This document shows positions 34,011 through 46,102 of a stretch of DNA of 64,000 bases, piece by piece (the stretch's first letter is position 1; each line of letters opens with the position of its first letter). The stretch is from NCBI RefSeq assembly GCF_020184175.1, contig NC_065533.1, positions 59,000,351-59,064,350 on the forward strand, read 5' to 3'. The DNA comes from Aphis gossypii (Eukaryota; Arthropoda; Insecta; Hemiptera; Aphididae). The notes under the pieces are model-generated. The model ran no database searches. It was not told the origin of the DNA and was given only the letters and a program-made list of their open reading frames with translations. The translations under genes and the position numbers were made by a program.

Positions 34011-36082
34011 TTTTCTAATGGCATGGGGTATCTGTATAAGACACTTTATAAATGTCACTCTAGCATTAAATGGATCACATCATATAATCAACGCTATAAT
34101 ATGTAATGTTTGAAGTTTGAAATATTTCATGTAAATCATTACATTTTTTTTTAAATACAAACATTGATGATAATTATTTAATTATTATTGTTCTACATTT
34201 CATTATATAATATATAATGCTATTGTAATATAACAATTGTTGTATGGTATACTAATAAAATTGGTGATTACTGATTGCCACCCTGTATAAACCTTGTGCA
34301 ATTTTAATAATTTCAATGAAAAAGTTTTGGGTGTTAAAAAAACAGGTTTTATATTTAAATTTTATTTTATTTTTTTTTTTTTATATTTTAATTACCTATT
34401 TTAAGAATTTGAACTTTGTACAATGAAGGAAGAATTAAAGTTATAACAAGCAAATTTATTTATTTATTATTAAATAAAAAATTAAAATAAAATAAATATT
34501 TAATAATATTGTTATTTTTATAAATAAAAAAAAAATATTGAGAGTATACCCAATGTGAACCCCACTGCGTATTACCCCTGCTATCAAACTATTTTATTGT
34601 AATTGTAATTTATTTCTGTAAACAAAAAATATTAGTATACATTTATTAATATATTCGAAATACTCGTGATACATAATAATGAAAACTTTACTATACGCAA
34701 AAATAACGTAAAACGATATTACGAAAACAACTTATCGGACGACTAACGTCGCAATGTCGTAAAATTTTATAATATTTACATAAGTCGGTATTCATTATAA
34801 GGTTAAGAGAAAATAAATCATATTTTAAGCATAATAATAATATTTAATGTTAAGCATAATAATAATATTTAATGTTATTTAAGAAAAAAATAAAACACTA
34901 ACTTACCAAACAATTTTCAGAATGAAAATTATGTTACTTATTATACATATGACGATGGGAACATTACGATACACAAACAAAAAACTATTACAGTCATCTG
35001 GTATTTACTACGAAAACAGATCATCTTTTGAGACGTTCTCAGTGGAAGCCTACATCAACTTTCAAACATTTGATCAGTGAGAATACATTGACAAATTACT
35101 AACCGATTTAAAAAACTGTGTACCGAACTACCGAAGCATATATAAATCCGGATAGTTATTGTAACGAATTAATTATTTAACCATACAAATACTTTAGCAC
35201 ACAAAATATATTTGGTATTAGATTCTATGGTCATAATAAAGTCAATCGAGAGTACGAGACACCATATTGGGAGTTATAAGTAAAATGGCTAGGCTTCTAT
35301 ACGAAATATGTGATTTAGAATAAAAAAGTTTAATTTCAACATTTTTTGGGCACAAAATGCATCACAATTTAAAATAGTTAAAGAACATAGTAAGGTTAGG
35401 TAGTAAGGTAACATAGTAAGGTCATAAAATTAGACATAAAAAAGCAAGTGATCGATAAATACTGAACGGGCCAGGAGCATATAATAATAATAATAATACG
35501 CGTGCCCTGTCACAAAATTGCTTCGTGCGCTGCACGCACACACCGATCGATTTGTGTGTTTGTGTGTATATAGGTATAACACTCAACAGGAAATGGCCAG
35601 GTTCACCGAGAAAGACCTGTGAGTGATACAGTCTATTCCACGAGAGAATAATCAGTCTGCCGACTAGTTTTCGTCGGTGTTCGTCACAGACCTATAAAGA
35701 TATGCAAAAAATTCGCTAGCGCAAACCGGTGTAGATTTCCCCTTAAAAATTAAACCGGTGTAGTTTTTAGAAATTCGCTGTACTAAACCGATTTTAAGAT
35801 GAGGCACACCAATTTACTTTTTTTCGACCAAGCTAACGAGGTGGTTGATAAATACCGATCATGATTCGTCCCCACCACAAACTTTATATTTCCCCTTATT
35901 AAATTTATTATCACATCAATCACTATCAATTTTTATCACTTAACTAAATTAATTTTATTTTCAATCTGCATAATATTATTTTGTACAATACATTTTAAGT
36001 ATTAAAAACGACTTATAATATAAAATAACATACTTTATTTAATAATATTACTACCTGCTCAAATTGATTTACAAGTAATGTA
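34011..36082. other. AT-rich spacer with a GC-richer patch
   Basis: No gene supported. At 34819-34873 a ~32-bp unit (AGCATAATAATAATATTTAAT) is directly repeated. 35490-35830 is GC-richer, with CGTGCGCTGCACG and two AAACCGGTGTAG motifs; it could be promoter sequence of the small ORF interrupted by the Helitron at 36083, but this is conjecture. Confidence 0.35.
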
Positions 36083-38588
36083 TCTAATAGGTATATAAAA
36101 TTCTCGTGTAATAGTTTTCGTTGCCATACTCCTCCGAAATGGTTTGACCGATTTTGATGAAATTTTTTGTGCATATTCAGTAGGTATGAGAATCGGCTAA
36201 CATCTATTTTTCATACCCCTAAGTGATAAGGGTTGTCCAGAAAAAAATAATAGAAGTGCTCAAACAGGGATTTTGATAATTTACGGTAGAAATAATTGTT
36301 TATAAATGGTTGCTAAGGTATTGGTTATATATATATATATAAAAAAATAATAGATACAACATACAAAAATACATACAATCCTCAATTTTTAATTTTAATC
36401 AGCCCCTTTGCGTTTTATTGGCATTGCTCACCTTACAAAACATACATTATGTACAATTGTCAACGTTACTACACTTGATGCATAAACAATATGTATGGCA
36501 ACGAAAACTGTGACACGAGAATTTTATATATTAGATGTTTTGTACAGTGAGCAATGCCAAGAAAACGCAAAGGGGCTGATTTGAGCCGCAGTACAAGTAA
36601 AGCTCGAAACTTGCGAAAGAACAGAAGAACAAATCCAGCAACAAAATACTGATGCACGTGTCAGAATGGCGCAATTGCATCAAGAAGAGCCAGAAGATAC
36701 ACGAGCTGAACGCAATGAAGTCAGAAGATTAGAACAACGACAATCACGCCGCTTCACAGTCAAAATACGAAGAACAAATTACCAACAACGACAACAGGTA
36801 CATCGAGCATTTATATCTGATTCATTCCCGCGTCTAGCATTCCAGTATGAGCCCGATATTGAATATTATGCTCATTCAAAAGTGGTAATTGGTGCTATGG
36901 ACAAGGAATGTCCGCATTGTCATGCTCTGAAATTCAAAAATGAGCCAGTTGGGATGTGTTGCGCGTCAGGAAAAATGCAACTACCTGAAATTGAAACACC
37001 ACCTGAACCATTGATCGGCTTACTCATCGGCACGGATCCAGATTCTAACGAGTTCCAGAAGTCAATTCGAAGATTCAATTCATGCTTTCAAATGACATCG
37101 TTCGGGGCAACAGAAATAGTTCGAAATACTAATGCAAATGGTCAACAATTCAATTCTACATTCAAAATCAGAGGCCAAGTTTATCATAAAATGGGCTCAC
37201 TGCTGCCAATGCCAAACGAACCACATAAATTCTTACAAATATACTTTATGGGCGGCGATGATTCCGGAAGCGCACTTGACAATCGCGTGAATGCACGTTG
37301 TTATTATAATAACCTTGATTCACTTTATGCCAGGCGCATCATCGGCGAGCTAGATGCTCTTTTGAACGAGCACAACGAGTTGTTGAAAATATTCAAATCA
37401 CAAATGCACCAATTACAAAGCGATAATCACGCTATCGTCATTAATCCTGATAAAACACCAACTGGAGAGCATTTTCGTAGATTCAATGCACCCGTTGTTG
37501 ATGATGTTGCTGGAATCATGGTTGGCGATTGTACAGCTGCACGAAAAATTGTGATTCGTAGAAGAAATAATAACTTTCAGTTCATTGCTGACACACATCG
37601 TTCATATGACGCTCTCCAATATCCGCTAATATTCTGGAAGGGACAAGACGGATATTGCATAAACATAAAACAACGAGATCCCGTATCAGGTACTTCATTG
37701 ATTATTGATTTGATCATTAATCATTTAACAAAACAATTAAATTATTGAACGTAATAAATTTAAATTAATTTTTATGAACAAATATTACAGGAGTTGAAAC
37801 AAACAAGAACGTTAGCTCAAAGGATTATTATGCGTACCGATTAATGATTAAACGTGGCCTGGACAACGTCATTTTACGATGTCGTGAGCTTTGTCAACAA
37901 TTTATGGTCGACATGTACGCGAAGATGGAGAGCGAACGACTACGATACTTACGATATAATCAACAAAAGCTGCGCGCGGAAGAGTACATTAATTTGCGAG
38001 ACGCTATCAACAACAATGCCGACGTCGCCGAAATTGGTAACCATGTCATTTTACCATCATCGTAGGCAGTCCACGTCATTTGCAATAATATATACAGGAT
38101 GCTCTGACTTACTTTCGCGAATATGGACGACCATGTTTATTTTTCACGTTCACATGTAATCCAAAATGGCCAGAGATTACATCTTTGCTACTGCCTGGCC
38201 AAAATGCAATACACCGCCATGACATTACAGCACGTGTGTTCAGACAAAAGTTGAAGTCTTTAATAAGTTTCATTACTAAATCTCATGTATTTGGTCCCAC
38301 ACGTTGCTGGATGTATTCGGTTGAGTGGCAAAAGCGAGGATTACCTCATGCACACATTTTGGTTTGGATCATCGACAAAATCCGTCCTGAAGAAATCGAT
38401 AGTATCATTTCTGCGGAAATTCCAGATCCATCCATCGACCAATTGCTGTTTGATATTGTTACAACAAACATGATTCATGGTCCATGTGGTACTCGTAATA
38501 GTTCATCGCCTTGCATGGCTGATGGAAAATGTACTAAAAATTTAGGAAATTATTAATATGGCAAAACAACGTTTGCCGGGTCAGCTAG
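36083..38588 (+). mobile_element. Bounded Helitron, internally deleted
   Basis: 5' end TCTAATAGGTATATAAAATT, preceded by A. 3' end GGGTCAGCTAG, followed by T, preceded 11 bases earlier by the hairpin GGCAAA (38560-38565) / TTTGCC (38572-38577). These are the classic Helitron termini and A-T insertion context. The coding region stops just before the two-tyrosine motif and lacks all of the Pif1 helicase, so this is a 2.5-kb deletion derivative. The 5' leader contains an inverted second copy of the 5' end (about 36385-36535). The flanks also share TAATGTA (36076-36082 and 38589-38595), unusual because Helitrons make no target duplication. Confidence 0.92.
36554..38556 (+). pseudogene. Helitron Rep N-terminal gene, broken, one intron
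   Basis: Starts MPRKRKGADLSRSTSKARNL (ATG 36554); a frame change near 36630 leads into the long frame ending at 37748. It has the zinc-finger-like CPHCHALKFKNEPVGMCC near 36909, the DNA-binding-type region SFGATEIVRN and WKGQDGYCINIKQRDPVSG. GTACTT at 37691 and an AG near 37789 bracket a ~100-bp intron that restores the frame to GVETNKNVSSKDYYAYRLM. After 38065 there is another frame change and a stop (CAATAA near 38070). The HUH motif GLPHAHILVW lies near 38340. Coding ends at CTKN (about 38541), then the element's 3' end follows directly. Compared with the gene at 2-3196, everything after the HUH region is missing. Confidence 0.87.
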
Positions 38589-38590
38589 TA

Positions 38591-39027
38591 ATGTATACAA
38601 ATATTAATATAGACTCAGAAAACGAGATAATTATTATGGGACATGATGCTGAATATGAAGGTAAATGTAATTTTCATTACCTATTAAGTTTTTTTTCATA
38701 TATTTTTTAAGTATTTCTGTCTCATTTTACCTTCATGTAGATGAATTCCAAGGTATGATAACGGAAGAATACGAGGATTGTTCGAACGTGGAACGGGTTC
38801 GCCGCCAAAATCACGGACGCTCTAAGTCGAACATGTCGAAGCTCCGAGTGACGCGTTCCCCTTCCGCAGTCCCGCGCCGCCTTCAACGGCCGGTGAGCCG
38901 GCTATCGGCCACCGGGAAGCATATAAGCATTCTGGGGTCTGTTTCGGCACCTGTGTTCAAATACGCATTCTCATTGGTCGATTTTAAATTCCCGCCAAGT
39001 TTAATATCGCGTTTAATATTAATATGA
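38591..39027 (+). CDS. Candidate two-exon ORF abutting the Helitron, function unknown
   Basis: An ATG (38591) two bases after the Helitron end opens MYTNINIDSENEIIIMGHDA ... EYE, then GTAAAT at about 38661. After an AG at about 38740 the frame resumes in phase 1 as DEFQGMITEEYEDCSNVERV, turns basic and Ser/Arg-rich (KSNMSKLRVTRSPSAVPRRL), and stops at 39027. Composition changes to GC-rich at 38785-38960. I do not recognise it. It could be the 5' part of a gene split by the Helitron or part of a repeat. Confidence 0.25.
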
Positions 39028-39192
39028 TAAGACAAATATATTACCAGAATTGACAGTAGACAGTAGACAGGCATATAGACTTATTATTTATTAGCAATAA
39101 ATTTAAGTACACGTTGTATTGTATAAAGATTATAATATTTGTTTTAAGTTATGATTTGTAAGTACAAATGTACAATATAAAACATTTAAATT

Positions 39193-39825
39193 CAAAGCTG
39201 GGCACCAACTTTTTAGAATGCTACTTTTTAGTTAACTATCTAACTTAACTAATTAGTTTAAATTCACATTAACTTTGTAACTTAACTAGTTGAATTTTAA
39301 TGTGTAAAATAATCTAATCTAACTCGTTAAAAATAATAACTAGTTTTTTTGTTCATTTATTGAACTTTTCAATTTCTTATATTGTTAAACTTTCTATATT
39401 ATAATGACTGGCATTTCAAGGAATTAAGGTTATTACCTACGTATTTGAAACGTTTGATCAAATTATCAGTTGCCAGTTGTTCAATTTAATTTTTCATTTA
39501 TCACCAATAATTCAAGTTAGTTACTTACCTACCTACTTAATTAATTTATGTAATAGGTACATTACATTTGAAAAAAAAAAAGTTTTTTAAATTTAAATTT
39601 TAACCTAAAAAAACTAACTTCTACTCTAACTTAAGTTACTATTTTCACCAAACTAACTTCTAACTAAGGGCCAGTTGTACAGTCTGTGATTAAAGTTAAT
39701 CACAGTTTAATCGGTCGAATTTAGTAAATTTCAGAAACTAACTTATTTTCTAACTTTGTTACTTTTTATACTAAAGTAACTTAACTATAACTAGTTGACA
39801 AAAGTGACTAACTTGTCCAGCTTTG
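39193..39825. mobile_element. Foldback MITE, AAAGCTGGGCA family, copy 2
   Basis: Ends CAAAGCTGGGCA (39193) and TGTCCAGCTTTG (to 39825) match the element at 5624-6172, including internal CTAACTTCTACTCTAACTT and CACCAAACTAACTTCTAACT blocks. An extra ~55 bases at about 39668-39722 (GGGCCAGTTGTACAGTC and the palindrome TGTGATTAAAGTTAATCACA at 39685-39704) are absent from copy 1, so a second short element is inserted or left a footprint. Confidence 0.68.
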
Positions 39826-40640
39826 TTAGAATTATTTGAATGTAAATATAATAGCATTGATAATAAATACTATCAATGATAATAGGTATAAGAAAATATA
39901 CATACTTATAGAAATGTATGCATGATAAAATATATTTAGGTACATCCTATTTTTACATTCATAAAATGCCTTTCTTAGTTCAGAGTATAAGTGTACGGTA
40001 TACTAAATTTTTACTTACAATGCATAATAAGTAGGTATTTAATTGCATGCCTATGTATCTATACTTACCTAAAATAATAATACTTTAATTATTTGATCAT
40101 AAGTCATAACTAATATTATTGTAATTAATTTTTTAGGTAATACAAATGTACTTGTATATTTTATTTTATTGATTTATTCTATAAGGTAAGATCTGAATAG
40201 AAATATTATTCTTATTTTATGTTACTTCACAACTCCTAGTGGTATGGTAATTAATTAGATACCTACCTACCAATTACATGTACCTATGATAATTGTATTG
40301 GCTATAGGTTATAGGTAACTTTTAAATTAAATGATATTGAATAAATTATTCTTTACTAAACAGGTAGGTAACAAATATTATTATATTATATTTTTTATCG
40401 TTTAGATTCTATGATTTTTTTATTTTTTTTTATCTATTTTATGAATAGTTAATATACATAAATGGAAAAAAAAACACATTTCTTGCTGCTTGATCCATAG
40501 ATCAACTAACAATTAGTTAGTAAGTTATAATAACAAAATAAATTACAATAAATAAAATAAATAATAAAACTGTTTATATAAATTTTTAATAATAGTCAAT
40601 AACATAGGTATACTAATATTTTAATAATTACAATTAAAAC
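39826..40640. other. AT-rich spacer
   Basis: No gene supported; TAGGTACCTACC-type motifs and A/T runs. It includes the 3' flank of the minus-strand MULE gene. Confidence 0.4.
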
Positions 40641-43395
40641 TTAATGACCTATTCCATGTGATTTAGCATTTGGAATATTTTTCTCTACATTTTCCGCTAA
40701 ATTTCTTCTTCTTTTTTTTTTTGGAGGATCGTTATTTTTTGGGCGTCCTACAGGCAGTCTTTTACTACCTCTTGTAACTCCAGATCTCCTTCGTGCCAAA
40801 GTTGTTGGCTGAACATGAATTGTTGCACGAGATCGATGTCGCAGAGGTATTTTACTTCCAGCAGTACTTAAAAATGATTCCCACATTGCAACAGACTTAA
40901 CTTTTTGTAATCTATCCAAACATTTGTTGAGTACTGAAGTTGAAACTTTATCATTATATTTTTCTAAATTTTTTGTGAATACATTTTGAATTTGTTGAGC
41001 ATAATCATGAGCAGAGTTATTTTCATGATCATTGTTACAGTTATTTGTTACAGTTTGACTTATTGACCTTGAACAATGAGGATCATCATTATTTTGATCA
41101 TTTAAATCTGCCCCTTCTTTCAATGCTGTATTATTATTTATGATGTTTCATTCTGCAGTAAGTGGCATGTAAAATGATTTTTCACGCACATGTTCACCGA
41201 ATGCTAATTTTGCTAACAAATAACGTGATTCAGTATTAATAGCTAGTAAACTTGGCATATTCATTTCATGGTGATGATAAATTGCAGCTTGGTGTTTGCA
41301 AAATGCTCCTAGTTTTCCTTTAGGGCAAGAGCAAAATCCATTTGTTACATCAACTTCTTAAAAAGTATTTTCTGTTTCAGACTGCACTCCATATATATTT
41401 TCAGATAACTTTTTTATAGAGTCTTAATACTTACTGCTCGTTTAAGCTGATCTTCAAATATATGTCGAGCTGTATCATTTCTCCCATTGACAAAAGTCCG
41501 TAAACGCCTTAGATAATATTCTTCTAATGAAGTACATATAAAATCTACTAATGCAACTGCATTATATGCTTTGTTCCTAGAGAGAACTATGTCCTTAAAG
41601 ATACGAACATTCACTTCTGAAAAATTATTAGTTTGGTGCCCATGAACAGAAGCATCCCGAAATACCAAACACCATAACTCTTTTCTTTTCTAATAATTAT
41701 TAACATATTTAATCCATTTTTCATATTTTAAAGGTATTACAGTGTTATTAATACAACTGTATTCAGTAGAAATTTGACCGATTGCAGTCATATAAGCTTC
41801 TTCAGCACTACGCAAGTTTGTAGCTACTAAAATTCTATGAAATAGTCTGAACAAAATCTTTCTATCATCTTTAAGTACATCATGATTCGTATCCCACAAC
41901 CATCTCCATACAGATTGTAGTATGTGAAATCTGCATAAATTAATTTTAGATTCAGGCCAAATTGATTGGAGTGCTTGCTTCTCTGCTTCACTATCATCAA
42001 TAACAAATTGTTTGGGAAACCCTTGGGCATTAAAACCATTAGGAATTGACTGCTTTAAAAGCGTGAAAGCTGCTTTATAGTCAACAGTCGACTGTCCTTT
42101 TGTTATGAATATACCTAACGGAACTGCTCCAACACCACATGGTGCTAATATGAATGTTACTGAGTGACTTTGAATATAACAGGATGAAGTACTGTCTACA
42201 AAAGCGATATCTTTGGCAAATGGTAGTTGGTGAGCTCTTTTCATTATAGAGGTGATGACTAAAATAGCAAATGGATTTTCAGAGTACCTAACAATAATTC
42301 CGTTTTCTTCATAATACTTTTTCTTCTCTTCAAGTTTCTAAAACAAAAATTACTTATTTTAAAATCTAAAAACTTCAGAAACGTAGGTTTTTTTAAAATA
42401 TTAAAAAAAAAACTATTACCCATTTAAACTGTAAAAAATGATTGCTAGCTTATTTATTTATTGAATAGATTTATTACACAAATATGCAGTCAAATTTTAA
42501 ATTAAATAAATGTTTATATTTTATATAGGTAAAAACAAAACTACACCTATATATATATTATAATTTATTTTGTTTGTTACAGTGTGTTAATTTCTTATCT
42601 TCTTATATTTCAAAATATTCTTATTTTTCAGAATAGGTTCTACGGTTTTTTATTTTTTTAGGTAGGTACTCACCTATGATAAAATATTTATTTATCTATT
42701 TGATGAACTATCAAATTAGTACCTACCTAAGTGTCTATAATATTTTTATGGTATCAAAAAGATATTATAGATTATTATCTAGATATTAATTTGATAGTTA
42801 AATACCTAATGAACATAGACCATGATTAAAGATATATCTTTAATCATGTCATAGACTTGTAATAGATAGGTATATATAATCTATTATAAGTTCATGCCTA
42901 ATGATAGACTATGAAAATAAATTATGTTCATTTTTTATAATCATGTTTTTTTATAAAAATAAAAAAATAGAATTTATAAGTAATAACAAAAACACTTTTT
43001 AATTTTGTGTAATTACCTGAAAAATACTTATATCATTAGAAGAGCCCAAATTGTTTTCTTTCCAAACATCATACCAATGGCGAATTGTCCTGTATTTCGG
43101 ATTGATAATGGCATTAGCCAATTCATCAGAGTTAATACCATATTCTAATTCAAGTTTTGATTCATGCATTTTAATAGATTCTGATATACCTGAATAAAAT
43201 TAATGTGTGTAAATAAACTCTAATTCAAAATATGGAAATTAATAATTCAATAATTATCTTACCTAAACCATCATTAAAATAGTTTTCAAACTGTGTTCTA
43301 CATTCTTTAGAAGGCTTTAAAAAGGATAGAGCTTCTGCAGATTTAATATTGTGATTGTGATCATTATTTATCTTTATTATAGTAGGCAAGCCATC
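40641..43395 (-). pseudogene. MULE (Mutator-like) transposase with SWIM zinc finger, decayed
   Basis: Exons 43263-43395, 43017-43189 and 42337 leftward have good splice borders. Early exons read DGLPTIIKINNDHNHN (a zinc-finger H-x-H end) and EYGINSDELANA. The third has the MULE core: IAFVDSTSSC near 42210 (first Asp), FPKQFVIDDSEAEKQALQSI near 42000 (second Asp) and NLCRFHILQSVWRWLW. A TAG at about 41690 interrupts, after which the same frame continues KRKELWCLVFRDASVHGHQT with NNFSEVN (candidate Glu). A frame change near 41425 and two stops follow, around the SWIM finger CSCPKGKLGAFCKHQ near 41325. The C-terminus (41123-40641) ends in a basic AT-hook-like VGRPKNNDPPKKKRRRNL. The first exon encoding the N-terminus is not identified. 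Confidence 0.83.
42821..42848. repeat. Perfect 28-bp palindrome flanked by a 7-bp direct repeat
   Basis: CATGATTAAAGATA followed by its exact complement TATCTTTAATCATG, within the MULE intron. CATAGAC lies immediately to the left and, after one T, immediately to the right, as after a small insertion with target duplication. A related half-site CATGATTAAAGATATG occurs near 18996. Confidence 0.7.
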
Positions 43396-43968
43396 CTAAA
43401 ATAAAAATAGGTTAAAATAATAATACTTAAACACTATTGTCTATTGGTACCTACTAAATTAGGAGCTAGGTGAATTGGGTCCGCGATAATTTATTTATAT
43501 TTTATTTTTATTTCATATTTATATAATTTACTTTTGAATAATTCTGTTACAATAATATGTCATATTGCATACAGCGGTACACCACCTGGACACCAATTAA
43601 TTCTACGCATAATGTTAATGTGAGTATAGACAGGTATTCTTATCGCGGATTTTATTACACTGGCCGTAGCCACTTTTCTCCATAAATGAGATACCGTAAG
43701 TCGTAACTTTGATTAAACCTAATTAAGATGTATATACGAGTATACGAAATACGAGCGTATACAAGTGTTAGTATTATTTGTCTGTCTTTTTTTATATCAA
43801 TTAGCAGTTATCATCGATTTTGATGATGATTACATACAGATACACGTACGATATCTGGGCTATTTCATTATATTTTTAGTAGCTTGCTGAACGTCAACTT
43901 GTGACTATATCGTGTCTTACAGCTATACAGTTACACAATTTTACAGTTATTGTTTTTTTTTATAAATT
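43396..43968. other. Shared upstream region of two divergent MULE genes
   Basis: No ORF. GGTGAATTGGGTCC at about 43470 resembles the inverse of GGACCCAATTTACC-type motifs at 45.69-45.74 kb, so it may be a decayed left terminal repeat of the plus-strand MULE. GATCATGATGATTACAT-like sequence precedes the start codon. Confidence 0.35.
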
Positions 43969-45336
43969 TTGAAAATGGAAGTAATGGCTAGTGAAAAAAA
44001 CAAAACTATTATTATAAAACATGGTCATAAGTTTAGGTTTCATAAAATGTTGAAAAATGAAGTACAGAGATGGACCTGCTGTAAAAGTACATGTAAGTGT
44101 TTTTTTAAAACTTATAATGGTGTTGATACTGAGATTTTTAATGATCACAATCACAATAAGCCTTGCGAACAAGACATCAACCGGCAAAAATTAAGTAATA
44201 ATCTCAAAAGAAAAGCGGTAGAAGAGATATCGGTGTTGCCATCGAAACTTATTTGCAGAGAGTTAAAAAACTCTGATATAAATAGTTTAACTTTAAATGA
44301 TACTTCTTTAATAAAAAGAAATATAAGAAATGCACGTTTATCTGTTCATCCCAACATACCAAAAAATATAACAGAAACGCATACTGCTATGAATGAAATG
44401 GCAATAGTTACTAATAAAAATGAATCATTTTTATTAGTTAATGATTGTAATAATGGTATAATTGGGTTTTCAACAAAAAGTAATTTAGAAGTGTTATGCG
44501 AAATTAGTACAATATTTGTCGATGGCACTTTTAAAAGTTGTCCAAAATATTTTTACCAATTTTTTACCATTCACGGCCTTGTTGGCGAATCATATATTGC
44601 ACTTGTGTTTTTTTTATTACCTAATAAAGAAACAGAAACATACGTACGTTTATTTGAACATACTGTAAATAGTTGTGCACAATATCATTTAATATTTTCT
44701 CCTGATGTAGTATTTATAGACTTTGAGATTGCTATACATACGGCTGCAAAGCTTGTTTGGCCTAAAATCAATATAAAAGGATGTCGTTTCCACTTAGGAC
44801 AAAATTAGTGGAAAAAGATTCAAGCTCTTGGTTTAGTTAACACATACAACTCTTTAAACACAGAAAAAAGCGATTTTTTAAAATGTTTTTTTGGTTTGCC
44901 ATTTTTAAGACCCGAAGAAGTTGGCGAATGTTTTGCACAAGATTTGATGGTAATACAACCAAATGACAAACAAATAAAAACATTTTGCGATTATGTACTA
45001 GATAACTACATTTCACCTGATGCTACATTTCCACCAGATATTTGGTGTGAATTTGCAGCCACCACTGTGCGTACAACAAATAGTTGTGAATCCTATCATG
45101 CTGTACTTAACAGAAGATTTTATAGTCCCCATCCTAATATTTTTAATTTTGTGGACGAACTTTTACAAATACAGTCTGAGACACATATTAAACTGCGAAG
45201 TACAGTACAAAAAAAGGAAATCACGCTCGGTAAAGAAAAATACTTAAGAGAACAAATGATGAAATATACTAATAATATAATAACTCGATTAGAATTTGTT
45301 AAATATTTATCATTTAAGTTTTTACCTAAAGCATAA
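43969..45336 (+). pseudogene. MULE transposase with FLYWCH zinc finger, single in-frame stop
   Basis: Starts with ATG 43975 (MEVMASEKNKTIIIKHGHKF). A FLYWCH finger follows: HKFRFHKMLKNEVQRWTCCK ... C ... FNDHNHNK. The MULE core has IFVDGTFKSCP near 44512 (first Asp), FIDFEIAIHTAAKLVWP near 44713 (second Asp), KGCRFHLGQN near 44776 and TNSCESYHAVLNRRF near 45074 (candidate Glu). The frame is open throughout except for TAG at 44806-44808 between GQN and WKKIQALGL; GQNVW/GQNLW type sequence is expected there. With the stop read through, the protein is about 455 residues, normal for the family. The lesion is a single substitution, so inactivation is recent, or another allele may be intact. Confidence 0.87.
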
Positions 45337-45610
45337 TATTTTATACCATTAATATTATTATTAACATTTTTTAAATTAATCAATTACCATTAGCATTATT
45401 ATTGAAATTTTTTTAACTAATCATTTATACCATATTTTATTTATTTAGAATATTTTATACCATTAACATTATTATTGTAATTTTTTTAATTAATCATTTA
45501 TACCATATATTATTTATTTAGAATATTTTATACCATTAACATTACGAGTATTATTGAAATTTTTTTAATTTATCATTTATATCATATATTATTTATTTAG
45601 AACATAATAT
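45337..45610. repeat. Tandem repeat, about 73-79 bp unit, three to four copies
   Basis: GAATATTTTATACCATTAAC recurs at 45448 and 45521, with related starts at about 45340 and 45600; each unit continues with TTATTG(A/T)AATTTTTTTAA and ATCATTTATACCATAT. One unit has a 6-bp insertion (ACGAGT). It lies directly after the MULE stop codon, so it is probably the 3' part of that element. Confidence 0.72.
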
Positions 45611-45867
45611 TATAAAAACCACATATGTTTTAATTTATGTATTTTTTTCCGGGACTCAACTTACCTAATACCTTTTTTTTCCGGGACCCAATTTACCGAG
45701 ATAAGGTCATTTGGGACCCAATTTACCAATCCCGCTAAATTAAATCAACTATAATATTAAATTTAGTACCTATGGTACCTAATTATTAATATTATAAATC
45801 ATTATCTTACTTACTTTTACAAACTTATCTTTTTTTTTCTTATCCTTCGATGTTAATTTAATTTTTA
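45611..45867. other. Spacer with repeated GGGACyCAAyTTACC motifs
   Basis: CCGGGACTCAACTTACC, CCGGGACCCAATTTACC and GGGACCCAATTTACC follow one another at 45650-45735. They may form the right terminal region of the FLYWCH-MULE. Under 300 bases, no gene. Confidence 0.45.
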
Positions 45868-46102
45868 TGTCAATCCAAGGTGGATATATACGGTGGACCA
45901 GCTCAAAAAAAAAAAAGACACATAAATCACTTCAGCTATTTTCACCACTAGAGCGCGCTGTTATCAATTGGTGTCCCAAGTAACGAATGCGTAATAATAT
46001 ATAAGCCATGATATAATCAACAATTAATAATTATATCATGATATAAATAACAAAATATGCTTATTATATTTTATTTTAAAAACAATTATTTATACAATAA
46101 AA

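Noticed and set aside
37691..37748. C-terminal 18 residues of the long Helitron frame as real protein
   Set aside because: They come from reading into a GT-AG intron; the Helitron protein continues after 37790.
45337..45610. Tandem array as centromeric satellite
   Set aside because: Only three to four copies, directly behind the MULE stop codon; better explained as part of that element.
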